Below, in pieces: positions 40,611-49,410 of a stretch of DNA of 64,000 nt. The stretch is taken from positions 41,699 through 105,698 of the forward strand of contig NZ_JADZAJ010000025.1 in the NCBI RefSeq assembly GCF_020852615.1, in the 5' to 3' direction. Each line of letters opens with the position of its first letter. The stretch's first letter is position 1. The translations under genes were made by a program, and so were the position numbers. Under the pieces are notes generated by a model. It saw nothing but the letters and a program-made list of their open reading frames with translations, ran no database searches and had not been told where the DNA came from. This stretch comes from Nitrosomonas sp. (GTDB taxonomy: Bacteria; Pseudomonadota; Gammaproteobacteria; Burkholderiales; Nitrosomonadaceae).

Positions 40611-40779
40611 AACACCTCCCGTATGATGCTGCTGTTCGCCAATCGGTTTTTCCGGTCAATTCTACCTGCACAACCCTGAATTGGCACGCTGAAACCGTGC
40701 TGACAGGTGGCTTCCGGCCAATCTGCGCATCCGGGCTTATGTTAGACTTTGCGTTTCCCCGTTTAACCAAGGATTTGTC

Positions 40780-41952
40780 ATGTCTGGCAATAGCATCGGA
40801 AAGCTGTTTTGTGTTACTTCATTCGGTGAATCTCACGGTCCGGCGATTGGTTGTATCGTGGACGGATGCCCGCCCGGATTAACCTTATCAACCGAGGATA
40901 TCCAGCAAGAGCTGGATCGGCGTAAACCCGGCACTTCCCGGCACGTTACGCAACGGCGTGAAGCAGACCGGGTGGAAATTCTCTCCGGTGTATTTGAAAA
41001 CACAACGACAGGTACACCGATCGCTCTGCTGATCCGTAATGAAGATCAGCGCAGCAAGGATTACAGCAAAATCATGGATGTGTTTCGTCCCGGTCATGCG
41101 GATTACACCTACTGGCAAAAATACGGTATTCGTGATTATCGCGGAGGAGGTCGTTCATCCGCCCGGGAGACAGCGGTGCGTGTGGCGGCTGGCGCCATTG
41201 CCAGAAAGTGGCTGAAAGCGCGTTTTGGTATTGTTATCCGGGGTTATATGGCGCAACTTGGCCCGATTGCTATTCCTTTCAAAAACTGGGATGACGTTGG
41301 CCGGAATCCATTTTTTGTGGCAGACAGTGACTATGCACCAAAGCTGGAAACATTCATGGACAGCCTGCGCAAATCGGGTGATTCAGCCGGTGCCAGAATC
41401 AACGTGGTGGCAGAAGGTGTGCCTGTTGGCTGGGGTGAACCGGTTTATGACCGGCTGGATGCTGATATTGCGCACGCCATGATGAATATCAATGCCGTCA
41501 AGGGGGTTGAAATCGGCGCAGGGTTCAATAGCGTTACCCAGAAAGGAACCGAACATTCAGATGAAATCACGCCCGAAGGATTCCTGAGCAATAATGCTGG
41601 CGGGATTTTAGGCGGAATCTCCAGCGGCCAGCCAATCACTGTCAGTATCGCGATCAAACCCACTTCCAGCATCCGCCTGGCGCGACAATCAGTTGATAAA
41701 GCGGGTAACCCCGCACTGGTGGAAACTCACGGCAGACATGATCCCTGTGTCGGTATCCGCGCAACCCCCATCGTGGAGGCTATGCTGGCCATCGTACTGA
41801 TGGATCACGCCTTGCGTCACCGTGCACAAAATGCGGACGTTGTCTGCGCCACACCCAGGGTTCCCGGAAGCACCACAAGCCAGATACATCCAGCAGAGAT
41901 GCAGGCCGGTGCCCCCCGGGCGGAAGATCCCGAACCGGATGAATCTTCGTAA
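40780..41952 (+). CDS. aroC: Chorismate synthase AroC
   Basis: Makes chorismate from EPSP with reduced FMN, the last step of the shikimate pathway. The 390-residue protein has all three family signatures: [19 protein letters not shown] at the start, [21 protein letters not shown], and [17 protein letters not shown]. Flavin- and substrate-binding histidines are present. Chorismate feeds UbiC, whose gene tail is at the left end of the window, though the two loci are 40 kb apart. The last 30 residues are a variable acidic tail. Confidence 0.97.
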   Translation: MSGNSIGKLFCVTSFGESHGPAIGCIVDGCPPGLTLSTEDIQQELDRRKPGTSRHVTQRREADRVEILSGVFENTTTGTPIALLIRNEDQRSKDYSKIMDVFRPGHADYTYWQKYGIRDYRGGGRSSARETAVRVAAGAIARKWLKARFGIVIRGYMAQLGPIAIPFKNWDDVGRNPFFVADSDYAPKLETFMDSLRKSGDSAGARINVVAEGVPVGWGEPVYDRLDADIAHAMMNINAVKGVEIGAGFNSVTQKGTEHSDEITPEGFLSNNAGGILGGISSGQPITVSIAIKPTSSIRLARQSVDKAGNPALVETHGRHDPCVGIRATPIVEAMLAIVLMDHALRHRAQNADVVCATPRVPGSTTSQIHPAEMQAGAPRAEDPEPDESS

Positions 41953-42050
41953 AAAAACAGGCTGTTTTTCTGTATTCCGGTAATATGGGCGGTTAATAAT
42001 TAATGCAGTATTCCGTTATGAATGTCACTTTATAGCAAGGAGGCAGTAAC

Positions 42051-42407
42051 ATGAGCGCAAAACAACCCAACCTGATGATTTACGCCGGCCTGTTATTTTT
42101 TCTGGCTGGCAGCACAGCAGCATGGGCTCAGGACATCAGTGAAATTCAACGGCGACTCAATGCCGAAACCCTCAACAGGCCATTTAATGTTCCCAGTGAC
42201 GCAGAGCTGACTTCTGCGCTGAAAGAAGCAACCCGGAAAGGGGTGTCACAGATAGCAGCGCCAAGCCCTGCTCCCGCCTGTATTGGCCTGGGGTGCGTCT
42301 CAGGCAGAAATTACGGTTATGGCAGTTATTTTGGGGGCTACGCCCGGCCATACTATGGCGGTTACTATGGTCTCGGCAGTTACCTCCCCTATTACTATGG
42401 CTGGTAA
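42051..42407 (+). CDS. Exported small protein with Gly/Tyr-rich tail
   Basis: A 118-residue protein with a signal peptide (LMIYAGLLFFLAGSTAAWA) and a mature part of about 90 residues. It contains two cysteines (CIGLGC), probably a disulphide, then a tail almost wholly Gly and Tyr (YGGYYGLGSYLPYYYGW). I recognise no family. CAAGGAGG eight bases before the ATG is a strong ribosome-binding site. It starts a row of three envelope genes; a structural or surface role is inference. Confidence 0.7.
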   Translation: MSAKQPNLMIYAGLLFFLAGSTAAWAQDISEIQRRLNAETLNRPFNVPSDAELTSALKEATRKGVSQIAAPSPAPACIGLGCVSGRNYGYGSYFGGYARPYYGGYYGLGSYLPYYYGW

Positions 42408-42495
42408 GTCACCGGTTTAAAATTTGCGGGCAGCAGAGTCATATTGGCAACAATTTTTTATTCTTTAATTTTCGATATCAATGTCAGGAGATGAA

Positions 42496-43269
42496 ATGGG
42501 GGTTTCCGTGAATAAATCAAACTGGGTTCTGTCAGGCATTCTGGCGCTTTCTTTAACTTTGGGTGGTTGTGCAGCGGTGCATACCTCCATTGCGAAGAAA
42601 GATCTGGATGTACAAACCAAAATGAGCGATACCATTTTTCTTGACCCGGTTGAGCCAAGTAAAAAAGTTATCTATATCAACATTCGCAATACCTCCGACA
42701 AAACCAATTTTGATATTGCCCCCAGCGTTGCCCAGGCATTGCAGACCAGAGGCTATCGCGTCACCAGCAACCCCAAAGAAGCACATTACTGGCTGCAGGT
42801 CAATGTATTAAGTGTTGAAAAAGCCAGCCCGACTGCAGCCGAAGCCGCACTGAAGGCGGGCTACGGTGGCTTGGGCAGTGCTGCACTGGGTACCGCAGTA
42901 GGTGCAGCGACAGGAGCGGCCATTGGCGGCTGGGGTGGTGCCGGAATTGGCAGTCTTGCCGGTGCTGCGGCATTCGGTATTGCTGACACCATTGCCAGCG
43001 CTGCAGTAAAAGATGTCACTTTTATGGCGATTACTGACGTGGAAATCGCTGAACGGGCAGAAGGCGGTGTCATTGTGCGTGAAGATCGTCAGCAGGATGC
43101 CAAACAGGGCGTAGGCGGCTCCAGAAGACAGACTTCCTCCAAAGTCAGCGAAATGAACAAATATCGCACTCGCGTCGTCAGCACAGCCAACAAAGTCAAT
43201 CTTCAGTACGAAGAAGCGGCCCCCGAATTAACCAACGGACTGACTCGCTCCATTTCCGGACTGTTCTAA
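42496..43269 (+). CDS. TraT-like outer-membrane lipoprotein
   Basis: A 257-residue lipoprotein precursor whose signal ends LGGCAAVHT. Its body matches TraT, the F-plasmid surface-exclusion and complement-resistance protein: TSIAKKDLDVQTKMSDTIFLDPV, then VQ.RNTSDK-like text, a Gly/Ala-rich hydrophobic stretch (about 120-165, GAATGAAIGGWGGAGIG) and a charged C-terminal part. CAGGAG five bases before the ATG at 42496 decides the start over the ATG at 42481. TraT homologues occur on chromosomes without conjugation genes; none is seen here, so surface exclusion is unlikely to be its role. Confidence 0.82.
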   Translation: MGVSVNKSNWVLSGILALSLTLGGCAAVHTSIAKKDLDVQTKMSDTIFLDPVEPSKKVIYINIRNTSDKTNFDIAPSVAQALQTRGYRVTSNPKEAHYWLQVNVLSVEKASPTAAEAALKAGYGGLGSAALGTAVGAATGAAIGGWGGAGIGSLAGAAAFGIADTIASAAVKDVTFMAITDVEIAERAEGGVIVREDRQQDAKQGVGGSRRQTSSKVSEMNKYRTRVVSTANKVNLQYEEAAPELTNGLTRSISGLF

Positions 43270-43284
43270 TCCAATAGCCTGCCT

Positions 43285-43310
43285 GCCACCCGGCCTGAAA
43301 CCCGGGTGGC
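43285..43310 (+). terminator. Strong GC hairpin after the TraT-like gene
   Basis: GCCACCCGG pairs perfectly with CCGGGTGGC around an eight-base loop, 15 bases after the stop. No T-run follows, so it may be a 3' stabiliser or partial terminator. Confidence 0.45.
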
Positions 43311-43346
43311 GCACCAGCCACAATCCCAAACATTCAGGAGATTTAC

Positions 43347-43682
43347 ATGACCGTAAACACCATGATTGTCACCCTGGTTTCAGCATTGCTGCTGTCATCT
43401 ACCGTTACATTTGCACAAAAACCGGCCCAGCCTGCTGACAGCCGTACAGTAGTCAATCGTATGGCAAAAGAACTGGGGCTCAATGATTCACAGCGCTCTC
43501 AGGTTGAAGCTATCCTCAACGATGAAAAAACGAAAGTTGAAGCAGTATTCAATGAGGAAAAAATGAAGTTACAGGCAATTCAGGAAGAAACTCACACCAG
43601 CCTGAAATCAGTGCTCACTCCTGAACAGATGCAGAAACTGGACAAGAAAATGCGCCAGAAAAGCGGCTCCGGCAAAAAATAG
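43347..43682 (+). CDS. Small periplasmic Spy/CpxP-like helical protein
   Basis: A 111-residue protein with a signal peptide (MIVTLVSALLLSSTVTFAQ) and an all-helical mature part rich in Lys, Glu and Gln. It contains LGLNDSQRSQVEAIL and LTPEQMQKLDKKM, the LTxxQ-type repeats seen in Spy/CpxP-like periplasmic chaperones and metal-stress proteins. CAGGAG precedes the ATG. A chaperone role is inference. It closes the three-gene envelope row. Confidence 0.7.
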   Translation: MTVNTMIVTLVSALLLSSTVTFAQKPAQPADSRTVVNRMAKELGLNDSQRSQVEAILNDEKTKVEAVFNEEKMKLQAIQEETHTSLKSVLTPEQMQKLDKKMRQKSGSGKK

Positions 43683-43721
43683 GCACATTTCCATTCCAAC
43701 ACGGTTATTCCCTGACCAAGC

Positions 43722-43773
43722 GTTACCGGACAGTCCAACGGATCACGCCAGCCATCTGCCGCTATCCGGTAAC
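43722..43773. repeat. REP-like inverted repeat GTTACCGGA...TCCGGTAAC
   Basis: The same nine-base arms as at 31929-31961, here 34 bases apart, in the convergent gap between the Spy-like gene and queH. Confidence 0.5.
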
Positions 43774-43800
43774 CCGTTTCTTACAGTACCTCTCCCCGCC

Positions 43801-44451
43801 TCATTCAGCCGGGTCGCTCCCATAGTATTTTTCCCCTATCCGGATACGCTCTCTGCCGTTTGCTTCCCGCCATTTATTGGTATCGCGGAATGAATAAGCG
43901 CAGCCACAGTATTCCTGCATGTAAAACTTTTCCTGTTTGCTGATTTCCAGCATGCGTGCAGAGCCACCCTTCTTGCGCCAGTTATACGTCCAGTAGATGA
44001 TCCCCGGATATGGCGCGGCGGCTCTCACACCGCTGTCGTTGATCTGCTCCATGTTTTTCCAGCGGGAAATACCCAGTGAGCTGGAAATAACATCAAATCC
44101 GTTTTCATAGGCATACAACGCTGTACGTTCAAATCGCATATCAAAGCACATGGTGCAGCGGATTCCGCGTTCAGGTTCCATTTCCATCCCCCTGGCCCGA
44201 TCAAACCAGTTATCCATGTCATAATCTGCATCGATAAAGGGGATGCCATGCTTCTCGGCAAAACGGACATTTTCCTCCTTGCGCAAATCGTATTCCTTGC
44301 GCGGATGGATATTCGGATTGTAAAAAAAGATGGAAAAATCAATCCCGGAAGCCATGATCGCCTCCATCACTTCACCCGAACAGGGCGCACAGCAGGAATG
44401 CAGCAGTAATTTTTTGCCATTCTCCGGCAACTCCAGTTTCTCACGTTCCAT
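43801..44451 (-). CDS. queH: Epoxyqueuosine reductase QueH
   Basis: Reduces epoxyqueuosine to queuosine in tRNA, the last step of that modification, as the non-cobalamin alternative to QueG. The 216-residue protein has the QueH/DUF208 signature: [18 protein letters not shown] with C20, C21 and C24, [19 protein letters not shown], and [16 protein letters not shown] with a CxxC. YCGCAYS near the end completes the metal-site cysteines. The frame extends upstream but with no sense; ATG at 44451 ([14 protein letters not shown]) is chosen. It is divergent from the ATPase-PIN-ligase genes. It modifies tRNA, whereas the divergent unit may cut or seal RNA. Confidence 0.9.
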   Translation of the reverse strand: MEREKLELPENGKKLLLHSCCAPCSGEVMEAIMASGIDFSIFFYNPNIHPRKEYDLRKEENVRFAEKHGIPFIDADYDMDNWFDRARGMEMEPERGIRCTMCFDMRFERTALYAYENGFDVISSSLGISRWKNMEQINDSGVRAAAPYPGIIYWTYNWRKKGGSARMLEISKQEKFYMQEYCGCAYSFRDTNKWREANGRERIRIGEKYYGSDPAE

Positions 44452-44484
44452 TTTTATCTGCCTGTACACTAAATATAAGGTCTT

Positions 44485-44523
44485 CCTGATAATCAGGTTA
44501 TTTACAGCGTTATTATAACGCTG
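44485..44523. promoter_or_regulatory. Two palindromes in the queH / ATPase divergent promoter region
   Basis: CCTGATAATCAGG (44485-44497) and CAGCGTTATTATAACGCTG (44505-44523, eight-base arms around TTA) lie side by side in the 127-base gap. They are suitable operator sites for one or two dimeric regulators acting on queH, the three-gene unit, or both. Confidence 0.5.
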
Positions 44524-44578
44524 GCTGGCTGTACCCGTTCCGGATCCAGGCCGGTTATAACAAAACATTAATCGAATC

Positions 44579-45880
44579 ATGCTCACTTCCCTGCAACTGA
44601 TCCAGTTCAAAGCCTGGCAAGATACCGGTACGATTGCACTCGAACCCGTGACCATGCTGCTGGGCACCAATTCATCCGGTAAATCTTCACTCATCCAGAG
44701 CCTGCTGTTGCTGAAACAGACGGTGCAATCTCCAGATCGCACCACTCACCTTAATCTGGGCGGTAATGAAGCCAGTGATTTTTTTAACTTTGGCAGCTTT
44801 AGCGATGTATTGAAACGTGGCGCCCCCTCACCTCATGAATTTTCCATCGCATTCACTTTCCGGAATACCGACCCGTCCTCACAGACACACTCACGAGTGC
44901 ATAGCGGCCGGTTTTCCTGCAGTTACCAGACAGTAAAAGGCAATACTGTTATCCGGAAAATGGTGCTGGCCACCGGAAAGCACTGCTTTCAGGCGATCCG
45001 CCGGGAAAAGGAAAACTACGCAATCCTGGTGAATGATGAACCACGCCCGCGTGCCAAAGGCTGTCATCTGGCACCAGAACGCTCCATCGCGTTTCCGGCA
45101 GAAGCGATTGCCACACTGGGAAATGAAGGTGCGCTGGCGGAAGATCTTAGCCTGGCCATTCGCCGCACACTGGAAAATATCAGCTACCTTGGCCCGCTGC
45201 GGCGTAAACCGGAACGGGATTATGTCTGGAACAATACAACACCTGGTCAGATTGAAAGTGATGGCCATCGCACTATCGACATACTGCTTGCCAGTGCATT
45301 ATCCCGGAATCAGGAACAGCATCTGCTGCTGAATGAAGTTTCATTCTGGCTGAACAGAATGAAAGTGGCAGATAGACTGGAAATCAAACAGCCGGGCCGC
45401 TCCGGCCGCTACGAAATTCTGGTGCATAAGGATGGCATTATCTCCAATCTGCGCGACGTCGGTATTGGTGTATCGCTGGTACTGCCCGTACTGACTGCAG
45501 CCTGTTTTGCTCCACCTGGCAGTACCGTGATTCTGGAAGAGCCCGAAGTGCACCTGCACCCGCTGGCACAAGCCGTGCTGGCAGAATTCTTTGTTGCACA
45601 GAGCCGGTCGCGTCACATCCAGTTTATTGTGGAAACGCACTCGGAGCATCTGTTCCGCCGCATGCAAACCCTGATCGCACGAAAAGAAACCTCAGCTGAA
45701 CAGGTCGCCATGTTTTTCGTGGAAAGAGAAGCAAATAACGCAGTATTGCGAAAACTGGAAGTCGATACATTCGGCCGGGTAAGCAACTGGCCCGAATACT
45801 TTTTCGGAGATGCACTGGGTGAAACACGTGAACAGGCACGATTGATGCACATCCATCATCAGGAACAGCACAGGAAATGA
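44579..45880 (+). CDS. RecF/OLD-type AAA ATPase (DUF3696-like)
   Basis: A 433-residue ATPase of the ABC/SMC-like class that includes RecF, OLD nucleases and the ATPase parts of several defence systems. Walker A is GTNSSGKSS (29-37) after [19 protein letters not shown]. The signature region is near [16 protein letters not shown]. Walker B plus D-loop reads [19 protein letters not shown], then [14 protein letters not shown] with the switch histidine. The end [12 protein letters not shown] is typical of the DUF3696 group. No TOPRIM nuclease domain is fused; the nuclease is probably the PIN protein encoded next, whose start overlaps this stop by four bases. Confidence 0.88.
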   Translation: MLTSLQLIQFKAWQDTGTIALEPVTMLLGTNSSGKSSLIQSLLLLKQTVQSPDRTTHLNLGGNEASDFFNFGSFSDVLKRGAPSPHEFSIAFTFRNTDPSSQTHSRVHSGRFSCSYQTVKGNTVIRKMVLATGKHCFQAIRREKENYAILVNDEPRPRAKGCHLAPERSIAFPAEAIATLGNEGALAEDLSLAIRRTLENISYLGPLRRKPERDYVWNNTTPGQIESDGHRTIDILLASALSRNQEQHLLLNEVSFWLNRMKVADRLEIKQPGRSGRYEILVHKDGIISNLRDVGIGVSLVLPVLTAACFAPPGSTVILEEPEVHLHPLAQAVLAEFFVAQSRSRHIQFIVETHSEHLFRRMQTLIARKETSAEQVAMFFVEREANNAVLRKLEVDTFGRVSNWPEYFFGDALGETREQARLMHIHHQEQHRK

Positions 45881-46404
45881 AGCAACGTTATGTGGTGGAT
45901 ACCAATGTGCTGATTACGGCCAGTGCAGCCAGCCCGACAGCCCCCAGAGATATTGATGTCACTCCCCGGGATCCGGCGCTGCGCTTCCGGGTATGGCAGT
46001 GGCTGGTTGAATTTGAAAACAGCCCGGCCAGACTGGTGCTCGATTCTGCCGGTAAAATCAAGGAAGAGTATGACCGTAAACTCGGGTTCAACGATTACGG
46101 GATTCAGGTGGTGATCCACAAATGGAGCACGGCGGCAGTGGATAATGTCGATGTACAGTATGATGCCAACGGCCATGCTCTGTTACCGCCTCCACTGAAT
46201 TCGGTGGTACACGATCTGGCTGACCGGAAAATGGTCGCCGCCGCGCTGGAAGCAACAAAATATTTTGGAGAAAGCGTAATTGCCTTTGCCGGCGATACCG
46301 ACTGGCATGACTGGGAGCAGGCACTGATACAGGCGGGATTATCACTGGAACCCATTATTGAGGAATGGTCACGCGCAAAACATGCAGAAAAAGCAAACAG
46401 ATAA
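45877..46404 (+). CDS. PIN-domain ribonuclease-like protein
   Basis: A 175-residue protein with a PIN (PilT N-terminal) nuclease pattern. D8 lies in RYVVDTNVLI, an acidic pair E63/E64 in KIKEEYDRKLG, D116 in VHDLADRKMVAAAL, and D140/D142 in FAGDTDWHDW. These are the places where the Mg-binding acids of PIN ribonucleases sit. Free PIN proteins are often toxins with a small antitoxin; here no antitoxin-sized gene is present, but an ATPase precedes it (ATGA overlap) and an RNA ligase follows by two bases. It probably cuts RNA; the target is unknown. Confidence 0.82.
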   Translation: MKQRYVVDTNVLITASAASPTAPRDIDVTPRDPALRFRVWQWLVEFENSPARLVLDSAGKIKEEYDRKLGFNDYGIQVVIHKWSTAAVDNVDVQYDANGHALLPPPLNSVVHDLADRKMVAAALEATKYFGESVIAFAGDTDWHDWEQALIQAGLSLEPIIEEWSRAKHAEKANR

Positions 46405-46406
46405 CC

Positions 46407-47105
46407 ATGACTGAATTCTTCCGTTTCCCTAATACACCTCACCTGCTCTGGCTGGGGCAGGGTCAGCCCAGAGATGACAAAATCCTGTCTGATGCAGAGA
46501 TAGCCGCCTTGCTGCAGGATGAAGTACTCATCGAAGAAAAGCTGGATGGTGCCAATCTGGGTATTTCGCTGGACACACAAGGCGAATTGCGCGTGCAAAA
46601 TCGTGGCCAGTATCTGCCGCAACCTTTTTCCGGCCAGTTTTCCCGTCTGAACAGCTGGCTGGGTCAGCACAGGGAAATCCTCAGGCGAGCCCTGACACCA
46701 GAGCTGATCCTGTTTGGTGAATGGTGCGCTGCGAGACATTCACTTGATTACAGCAGACTGCCTGACTGGTTTTTGCTGTTTGATGTTTACGATCGGCAAG
46801 CAGGAAAATTCTGGAGTGTTGAGCGGCGCAACCGACTCGCCCGGGAACTGAATTTCACCACAGTGCCCCTGCTCAGGCGAACGAAGATAACGCGAAACCG
46901 GCTTGTTCAGCTGCTCGATGAAGCCCAAAGCCACTACCGCAACGGCAAGGTTGAAGGTATCGTCATTCGCTGTGATTCACCGCTCTGGTGCGAAAACCGG
47001 GCAAAACTGGTCAACCGGGAATTTGTCCAGGCAATCGAAGATCACTGGCGCAGCCGGGCAATTGAATGGAATCGGGTAGATCCCGGATCAGCGAAACATG
47101 CATGA
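46407..47105 (+). CDS. RNA ligase, T4 Rnl2-like nucleotidyltransferase
   Basis: A 232-residue member of the ATP-dependent ligase superfamily. Motif I is EEKLDGANLG, with K45 as the likely AMP-accepting lysine; motif Ia/III-like text is VQNRGQY and LFGEWCAARHS; motif IV is KVEGIVIR and motif V is AKLVNREF with a lysine. This set and small size resemble Rnl2-type RNA ligases, which seal nicks in RNA duplexes or broken tRNA. It starts three bases after the PIN stop, and the ATG at 46407 is chosen over an upstream start inside the PIN gene. Repair of the PIN product is an attractive but untested idea. Confidence 0.85.
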   Translation: MTEFFRFPNTPHLLWLGQGQPRDDKILSDAEIAALLQDEVLIEEKLDGANLGISLDTQGELRVQNRGQYLPQPFSGQFSRLNSWLGQHREILRRALTPELILFGEWCAARHSLDYSRLPDWFLLFDVYDRQAGKFWSVERRNRLARELNFTTVPLLRRTKITRNRLVQLLDEAQSHYRNGKVEGIVIRCDSPLWCENRAKLVNREFVQAIEDHWRSRAIEWNRVDPGSAKHA

Positions 47106-47141
47106 TCCTAAAAACCTCAGTTGGACGGGCAGGAGGGTGGC

Positions 47142-47516
47142 GTGTCAGATTTGAAAGATCCGAGAGTGCTGTTTGCTGCCGAACGGACCCTGCTCGCCTG
47201 GAACCGTACCAGTCTGTCTCTCATTGCATTCGGATTCGTGGTGGAGCGCTCGGGCAGGCTTGCGCGAGCCATTGCACCTGAAGCAATCAACCTGAATCAG
47301 CTGACAGTTATGTTCTGGCTGGGCGTGGCCTTTATTATTCTGGGCGCAATGACTTCAATCTATTCCGCCCGCCAGTATGCGGCTGTTCTGCGGACACTGA
47401 CGCCGGATGAGTTTCCGCCCGGTTATGCCGCAAAATGGGGGCTGATGGTTAACCTGACGGTTGCCCTGCTCGGGCTGGTACTGGCACTGGCTCTCTGGCT
47501 GTGGCGCTTACCCTGA
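47142..47516 (+). CDS. YidH/DUF202-family membrane protein
   Basis: A 124-residue inner-membrane protein with three hydrophobic segments (about 25-45, 60-80, 98-120). The N-terminal RVLFAAERTLLAWNRTSLSLIAFGF is the DUF202/YidH signature. The start is GTG at 47142, with a perfect AGGAGG five bases before it. It follows the RNA ligase by 36 bases on the same strand and could be cotranscribed, but YidH-like genes are common elsewhere, so membership of the cassette is doubtful. Function unknown. Confidence 0.85.
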   Translation: MSDLKDPRVLFAAERTLLAWNRTSLSLIAFGFVVERSGRLARAIAPEAINLNQLTVMFWLGVAFIILGAMTSIYSARQYAAVLRTLTPDEFPPGYAAKWGLMVNLTVALLGLVLALALWLWRLP

Positions 47517-47561
47517 TGAAAAACAGGCTGATATGCAATTAGTCAATACATACTTCAAATC

Positions 47562-47996
47562 ATGATGACACCGGAAAGCTGGTTTTTCTGGGCGCTGCTG
47601 TCAGCCGTTTTTGCGGCATTGACCGCAATTTTTGCCAAAATTGGTGTTCAGGGGGTTGATTCTGATCTGGCCACACTGGTTCGTACCGTTATTATTCTGT
47701 TTATTCTCTCCGGATTTATCTGGGTCACCGGAAAATGGAGCAATCCGTTTGAGCTCCCTGCCAAAACATGGTTGTTTCTCGGTCTGTCCGCCCTGGCGAC
47801 TGGAGCATCCTGGGTATGCTACTTCCGCGCACTGCAAATTGGCGATGCCTCCAAAGTGGCACCCGTTGATAAATTCAGCCTTGTCCTGGTGGCTGTTTTT
47901 GCTTTTGCATTTCTCGGTGAACGACCATCCTGGAATGAATGGCTGGGTATCGCCCTGGTCGCTACCGGTGTATTAACCCTGGCAATCAGGCACTAG
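47562..47996 (+). CDS. Single-domain EamA-type membrane transporter
   Basis: A 144-residue protein with five predicted membrane helices, half the size of the usual ten-helix drug/metabolite transporters. It has the EamA patterns WALLSAVFAALTAIFAKIGVQGVDSDLATLVRT at the start and YFRALQIGDASKVAPVDKFSLVLVAVFAFAFLGERP near the end. Short members like this form dimers. The substrate is unknown. The first or second ATG (47562/47565) may be used. Confidence 0.88.
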   Translation: MMTPESWFFWALLSAVFAALTAIFAKIGVQGVDSDLATLVRTVIILFILSGFIWVTGKWSNPFELPAKTWLFLGLSALATGASWVCYFRALQIGDASKVAPVDKFSLVLVAVFAFAFLGERPSWNEWLGIALVATGVLTLAIRH

Positions 47997-48043
47997 CCGG
48001 CTCCATCCTGCTGTCATGCATGCTCAAGTTTCGGACAACTGGT

Positions 48044-49378
48044 TTATTTGCTTCTTTTCCCTTCGCTGAAAGCGGATTTACTCACTATTCGGCGAAATTT
48101 ACGAATGGCAAAAAATACAATGGTGATGATGACCGGTATTGCAATACCGGTCATCAGCTCAATGTCGATATCCAGTCCCGCTGCCTTGATCGCCTTGAGG
48201 CCGTAACCGGTGATTCCAAGCAGATAATAGCTCAGCACGACAACTGACAGTCCTTCCACTGTTTCCTGCAGACGCAGTTGCAGGTGTGCCCGTGCATCCA
48301 TTGATTTGAGCAGATCCCGGATCTGTGATTCCATCGAAATATCCACCCGGGTGCGCAGCATCGAAGTCGCCCGCTCCACACGCAATGACAATGTTTCAAG
48401 CCTCGTCCGTACCAGCTCGAAAGTCCCCATAGCTGAAGTCACGCGCTGTTTCCTGTATTCGTACAGCATTTGCAGCCCTTCAATCCGCCCTTCACGCAAT
48501 TCAGTCACACGCTGCTGCATGATGGCGTGATAGGTTTGTGAGGCACCGAAACGGTGGCTGGAAAGCGCTGAAATCCTTTCGATTTCCGAAGCCAGCGCAG
48601 TCAGTTTTACCAGCAGCTGCTGCTCATCATCGATTGTGTTAAGTGCCGTATTGGCCGTCATCAGCTCCGCCAGCTGATCTTCATATTGTTCCAGCTGAGG
48701 GATGATATCGCGTGTCATGGCCAGCGGAAGAATGGTCAGCATGCGATAGGTTTCGATTTCCAGCAGGCGCTGCACCAGCCGGCCCACCTGACGGCTGCGC
48801 AGATTGTCATCGTGTACCAGGAAACGGGTAAATCCGTCCGGATGAATATGATTATCGCTCCAGACACTGGCGCTTCCCGCTGAAACCCTGGAACCGATCA
48901 CTGCATTCGAAGCAAACAGGGCAGCCAGTTCGCGCAGGCTGTGGCTGGGGCGTCTGCGATCTTCCAGTTCAATATGGGTGGCAACCAGAATCTCTCCAGG
49001 CAGTTTTTTCAGCCATTCTGCAGGCACATAAGTGATGGCCGGTTTGGCAAACGGTTCATCGAATGAGCCATCCCTGTAGAAGATATAAGTGGAATATTCC
49101 GTATGCCGTTCCCAGCGCAGCCGGAAATCCCCCAGTTCAACACTCAGCTGATCAAAAGTACCATTAAGAATCCGGACACCAAAATGTTCGCAAAGCTGGA
49201 TAACCAGCTCGCGTTCCCGGTTTGTTTTCTGTCGATCAGACAGCAGTACCAGCTGCGAAAGCTGTGACGGAATGTTAATCAGTTCATAGACATCCGCGTT
49301 CAGCTCGGCGTGCAACATCTGCCGCTCGGAAAATTCCGGAAGCTCCAATACTCCATTTTTTAATACGTTGTCAGTCAT
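48044..49378 (-). CDS. DUF3422-family membrane protein
   Basis: A 444-residue protein of the DUF3422 family, of unknown function. The N-terminal half is soluble and has LELPEFSERQMLHAELNADVYE and FRLRWERHTEYSTYIF. The central part (about 230-370) is helical and coiled-coil-like, and the C-terminus has two membrane helices (VVVLSYYLLGITGYGLKAI and IAIPVIITIVFFAI), then a basic tail. The architecture suggests a membrane-anchored scaffold. It stands between the EamA and TauE/SafE genes, which lends no clear functional hint. Confidence 0.85.
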   Translation of the reverse strand: MTDNVLKNGVLELPEFSERQMLHAELNADVYELINIPSQLSQLVLLSDRQKTNRERELVIQLCEHFGVRILNGTFDQLSVELGDFRLRWERHTEYSTYIFYRDGSFDEPFAKPAITYVPAEWLKKLPGEILVATHIELEDRRRPSHSLRELAALFASNAVIGSRVSAGSASVWSDNHIHPDGFTRFLVHDDNLRSRQVGRLVQRLLEIETYRMLTILPLAMTRDIIPQLEQYEDQLAELMTANTALNTIDDEQQLLVKLTALASEIERISALSSHRFGASQTYHAIMQQRVTELREGRIEGLQMLYEYRKQRVTSAMGTFELVRTRLETLSLRVERATSMLRTRVDISMESQIRDLLKSMDARAHLQLRLQETVEGLSVVVLSYYLLGITGYGLKAIKAAGLDIDIELMTGIAIPVIITIVFFAIRKFRRIVSKSAFSEGKRSK

Positions 49379-49410
49379 GATCCGGATAAATTTTTAGAAA
49401 AAATCTGACA

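Noticed and set aside
45877..46404. PIN protein as a simple VapC-type toxin
   Set aside because: No small antitoxin gene lies before it; the upstream partner is a 433-residue ATPase with a coupled start, so a different module type is more likely.
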